This document shows positions 61,776 to 64,000 of a DNA stretch of 64,000 nucleotides, piece by piece. The position numbers and the translations under genes were made by a program. Below the pieces are notes generated by a model, which made no database searches, was not told the origin of the DNA, and was given only the letters and a program-made list of their open reading frames with translations. Origin of the DNA: Planctomycetota bacterium. GTDB taxonomy: Bacteria > Planctomycetota > UBA8108 > UBA1146. Position 1 is the stretch's first letter, and every line of letters begins with the position of its first letter. The stretch is taken from contig JADHSM010000013.1 of assembly GCA_016776905.1 (NCBI GenBank), positions 1-64,000 on the forward strand. The letters run 5' to 3'.

Positions 61776-63070
61776 GTTGGACCGGTGATCCCACAGTATT
61801 AGAGAATTCAACACTTCAAGAGCGCGTGGTCGAGCGAGTTCATTCGAGCGGAGCCACCGTCGCTTTTTGTCATAAGCCCGGGTATCTCAGAAAATATGCC
61901 TGCTTTACCACGAACTTTGGGAGCGTTGACGATCGCTTCCGAATAGGTGGAGGCTCAGAAGTCTCTTTACCTGATGGTGTGGCACACTTCCTTGAGCATA
62001 AAATGTTTGAGGGTGAAAAAGAGGATGCGTTCCAAGAGTTCAGTCGACTGGGTGCGAGTGCAAATGCCTTCACTGGTTTCAATGGAACTTCATATCTCTT
62101 CTCTTGTACTGATCAGTTCTATTCATGCTTATCTCACTTGGTGCGCTTTGTTCAGTCTCCTCATTTCACTCCCGAGAATGTGGAGAAAGAGAAGGGGATC
62201 ATTGGTCAAGAAATCCGGATGTACGAAGATATGCCGGGTTGGCGCGTTTACTTTAATTTGCTTGAGGCCATGTATGCAAACCATCCGGTGTCAAAAGACA
62301 TCGCTGGAACCGAAGAAAGCATCTCTGGAATCACATCCCCATTGCTAGACGATTGCTGGTCGGCGTTTTATCACCCGTCCAACATGATCTTGTTTGCTGT
62401 GGGAGACGAATCTGAAGAAGAGTTCTTTGAACAGGCAGATCGTCTTCTTTCAGAAAAAGACTTAGGCCCGGCACCTCTTTTAGAAAAAATTGCAACAAGT
62501 GAAGAACTCGCTCCTGCGAAAACAGAGATCCGACAAGAGATGCATGTGGGTCGATCGAAGCTGCTCATGGGATGGAAGGATGTTCATCCCGGTCTGAGCG
62601 GTAAGGAAATGATGCATAAGGAGTTGCTGACGGATTTGGTCCTTGAGTGCGTCTTCGGGCAGAGCGGAGAGCTCTTCGAGAAACTCCAGACTGCAAATCT
62701 CGTCGACGATTCCTTTGGTGCCAGTTACATGATTTATGGCGATGTGGGGCACTCTGCCATTGGCGGAGATGTCGCAGAACCCGATCAGGTCCGAGATTTC
62801 ATTTTGGAAGAACTGCCCGCGATATTGGCCAAAGGCATTTGTACTGAAGACATCGATCGCCAGAGGCGAGCTGCGACAGGGCAACTTCTTCGAAGTTTCA
62901 ATTCGCTTGAGAACATTGCTGGCAGTTACTGTAGTGCTAGATTCTTAGGGTCGAATCCCTTCGAGGTTGTCGATCTGGTCAACAAGATTCAGTCAGAAGA
63001 GGTGGTAGAGAGACTCAGGGAGCATATTCATCCCGATCGGATGGTTTGTTCGATTATTTCGCCTGCCTGA
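61772..63070 (+). CDS. M16-family zinc peptidase, active partner
   Basis: 432 residues. The zinc site HFLEH lies at 72-76 in DGVAHFLEHKMFEG, with the later Glu147 in GIIGQEIRMYEDM completing the set, so this one should be active. It resembles Bacillus YmfH. It begins with TTG overlapping the previous stop (TTGA) behind GAGGAGA, so the two M16 genes are translationally coupled and probably form a heterodimer of inactive and active subunits, as in mitochondrial processing peptidase. Peptide substrate unknown. Confidence 0.9.
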   Translation: MSWTGDPTVLENSTLQERVVERVHSSGATVAFCHKPGYLRKYACFTTNFGSVDDRFRIGGGSEVSLPDGVAHFLEHKMFEGEKEDAFQEFSRLGASANAFTGFNGTSYLFSCTDQFYSCLSHLVRFVQSPHFTPENVEKEKGIIGQEIRMYEDMPGWRVYFNLLEAMYANHPVSKDIAGTEESISGITSPLLDDCWSAFYHPSNMILFAVGDESEEEFFEQADRLLSEKDLGPAPLLEKIATSEELAPAKTEIRQEMHVGRSKLLMGWKDVHPGLSGKEMMHKELLTDLVLECVFGQSGELFEKLQTANLVDDSFGASYMIYGDVGHSAIGGDVAEPDQVRDFILEELPAILAKGICTEDIDRQRRAATGQLLRSFNSLENIAGSYCSARFLGSNPFEVVDLVNKIQSEEVVERLREHIHPDRMVCSIISPA

Positions 63071-63165
63071 GTTGTCGTTTCGATCCTCGCTCGTCATGGT
63101 CTGATTTGATCGCGATCAGATTTGGAACTATTCTGAGAATCTGATCTACAGAGCATGGGGGTAAA

Positions 63166-64000
63166 ATGCAGCAACATTGGAAAATTCTTGTTTGGTTGTT
63201 GGGTGGAGTGATTCTGGGAATCGCTTTTCAACAACTGACCGCAGCGCCTGGGTATATAGGCTCAAGTTTTAGTGAGGGTGAAGCCGGAACCGCAACAGTG
63301 GTCGTCGGTAATGTATCCCGCAATCTGAAACCTAAAGGCCGTTCGGATTCAGAAGCTCTTCAAAAAGGCGACGTCATCTCTCGTGTGATTCTCAACGCGG
63401 GTATGGAAGATGAAGTACGTCTCGACAAGATCGAGAACTTGTCCTCTTTGACAGATTTCCTCAGTGAAGTCGGTGCTGGTGGAGTCGTCTCCATCATTTT
63501 GGAGGACGGAACTGTAAGAAGTTCCCAAGTGATTCTTGATCCGCAATCGGACAGATCTCGTTGGTTGTATCCGTTTGTCTTCCTTGCCGATATTTTTATG
63601 AGATTACTGAAAATGCTCATCATGCCGCTGGTTTTCACATCCATAGTCACGGGTGTTGCCGGGCTTGGAGGCGGTGAAGATTTTGGCAGATTAGGGCGCA
63701 GGACCTTTGGCTACTATGTGACGACTTCTTTTCTCGCGGTGGGGTTGGGCCTTGTTCTGGTGAACCTCATCCGTCCAGGAGAGGGAGCGCAGTTGGGATT
63801 GTCGACTCAAGCAGAGTTTGGGCAAGCATCTGAGAACTGGTTGGATATTCTGCGCCGGATGGTTCCTGAGAACGTCTTCGAAGCCTTCACCGGAAATGGC
63901 AATATGCTCCAGGTGATCTTCTTCGCGCTTCTATTTGGGTTCTTTATTACGCGAGCTCCAGAGAAGCCTCGAAAGTTCCTTACTGAACTTCTCGATTCAG
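63166..64000 (+). CDS. Dicarboxylate/proton symporter with PDZ-like insert (5' part)
   Basis: Partial; 278 codons to the window edge. The first membrane helix (about 5-24) is followed by an insert of about 110 residues with PDZ-like sequence (TATVVVGNVSRNLKPKGRSD, LQKGDVISRVI, then a helix ending SEVGAGGVVSIILEDGTVR), and then the symporter core begins with FMRLLKMLIMPLVFTSIVTG, which matches the second helix region of the DctA/GltP family. Such transporters carry C4-dicarboxylates or glutamate with protons or sodium. The insert would lie outside the inner membrane. Start ATG 63166 with GGGGG upstream. Confidence 0.8.
   Translation, partial: MQQHWKILVWLLGGVILGIAFQQLTAAPGYIGSSFSEGEAGTATVVVGNVSRNLKPKGRSDSEALQKGDVISRVILNAGMEDEVRLDKIENLSSLTDFLSEVGAGGVVSIILEDGTVRSSQVILDPQSDRSRWLYPFVFLADIFMRLLKMLIMPLVFTSIVTGVAGLGGGEDFGRLGRRTFGYYVTTSFLAVGLGLVLVNLIRPGEGAQLGLSTQAEFGQASENWLDILRRMVPENVFEAFTGNGNMLQVIFFALLFGFFITRAPEKPRKFLTELLDS

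Overview
The window is a dense bacterial chromosome segment of moderate GC with mostly housekeeping genes, and it looks like Planctomycetota. The clues are a CxxC...CxxC zinc-ribbon protein of the planctomycete kind, several secreted proteins with tandem-EF-hand dockerin-like tails, an MglA-like GTPase/roadblock operon, Asp/Asn-Trp porins of the alginate-export kind, and a Kdo transferase (so a lipid-A type outer membrane). Assignment to phylum is inference; there is no rRNA gene here. TTG start codons are common, often overlapping the upstream stop codon (TTGA). I saw no tRNA, rRNA, CRISPR array, transposase or prophage.

Layout. 1-4000: end of an unknown gene, a zinc-ribbon membrane protein, and a leftward operon roadblock/TPR - roadblock - membrane-anchored MglA-like GTPase - roadblock. 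4166-6851: an Xaa-Pro-type peptidase followed by a double-domain SagB-like oxidoreductase. 7258-9909: two related outer-membrane porins, closed by a perfect 48-bp palindromic terminator. 10018-12781 (leftward): purH, a small membrane protein and lepB. 12950-18880: xseA (with an N-terminal extension), xseB, a PfkB-family kinase, alaS. 19036-23723: a complete rpmF-plsX-fabD-fabG-acpP-fabF fatty-acid operon with a recognisable promoter and leader, then a D-2-hydroxyacid dehydrogenase. 25650-27146: purF. 27147-27725 is a hairpin-rich gene-free stretch with two terminators. 27726-29775: a minimal histidine-kinase-like protein and an NtrC-type sigma54 activator. 29776-30704 has no gene but holds a perfect sigma54 promoter and, about 160 bases further on, a strong intrinsic terminator; together they outline a structured small RNA. 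30705-34403: a cohesin/dockerin-like secreted protein, a double-FHA protein, a XerC/D recombinase, and a DksA-like protein. 34417-42980: pyrD, secA, waaA, metK, a TPR-zincin, an esterase and a peroxiredoxin. 43030-51111: five consecutive leftward genes for secreted dockerin-like proteins, four of which also carry one, two, two and three cohesin-like modules. 51340-64000: asnS, nadD, ald, a polyprenyl synthase, moaC, folD, mutL, a DAHP synthase, an inactive/active M16 peptidase pair, and the start of a dicarboxylate symporter with a PDZ-like insert.

The two most interesting systems are the sigma54-promoter/small-RNA unit lying directly downstream of its likely activator (27726-30193), and the family of single-chain cohesin-plus-dockerin proteins (30705-31991 and 43030-51111), which could in principle link head to tail into an extracellular scaffold without a separate scaffoldin.
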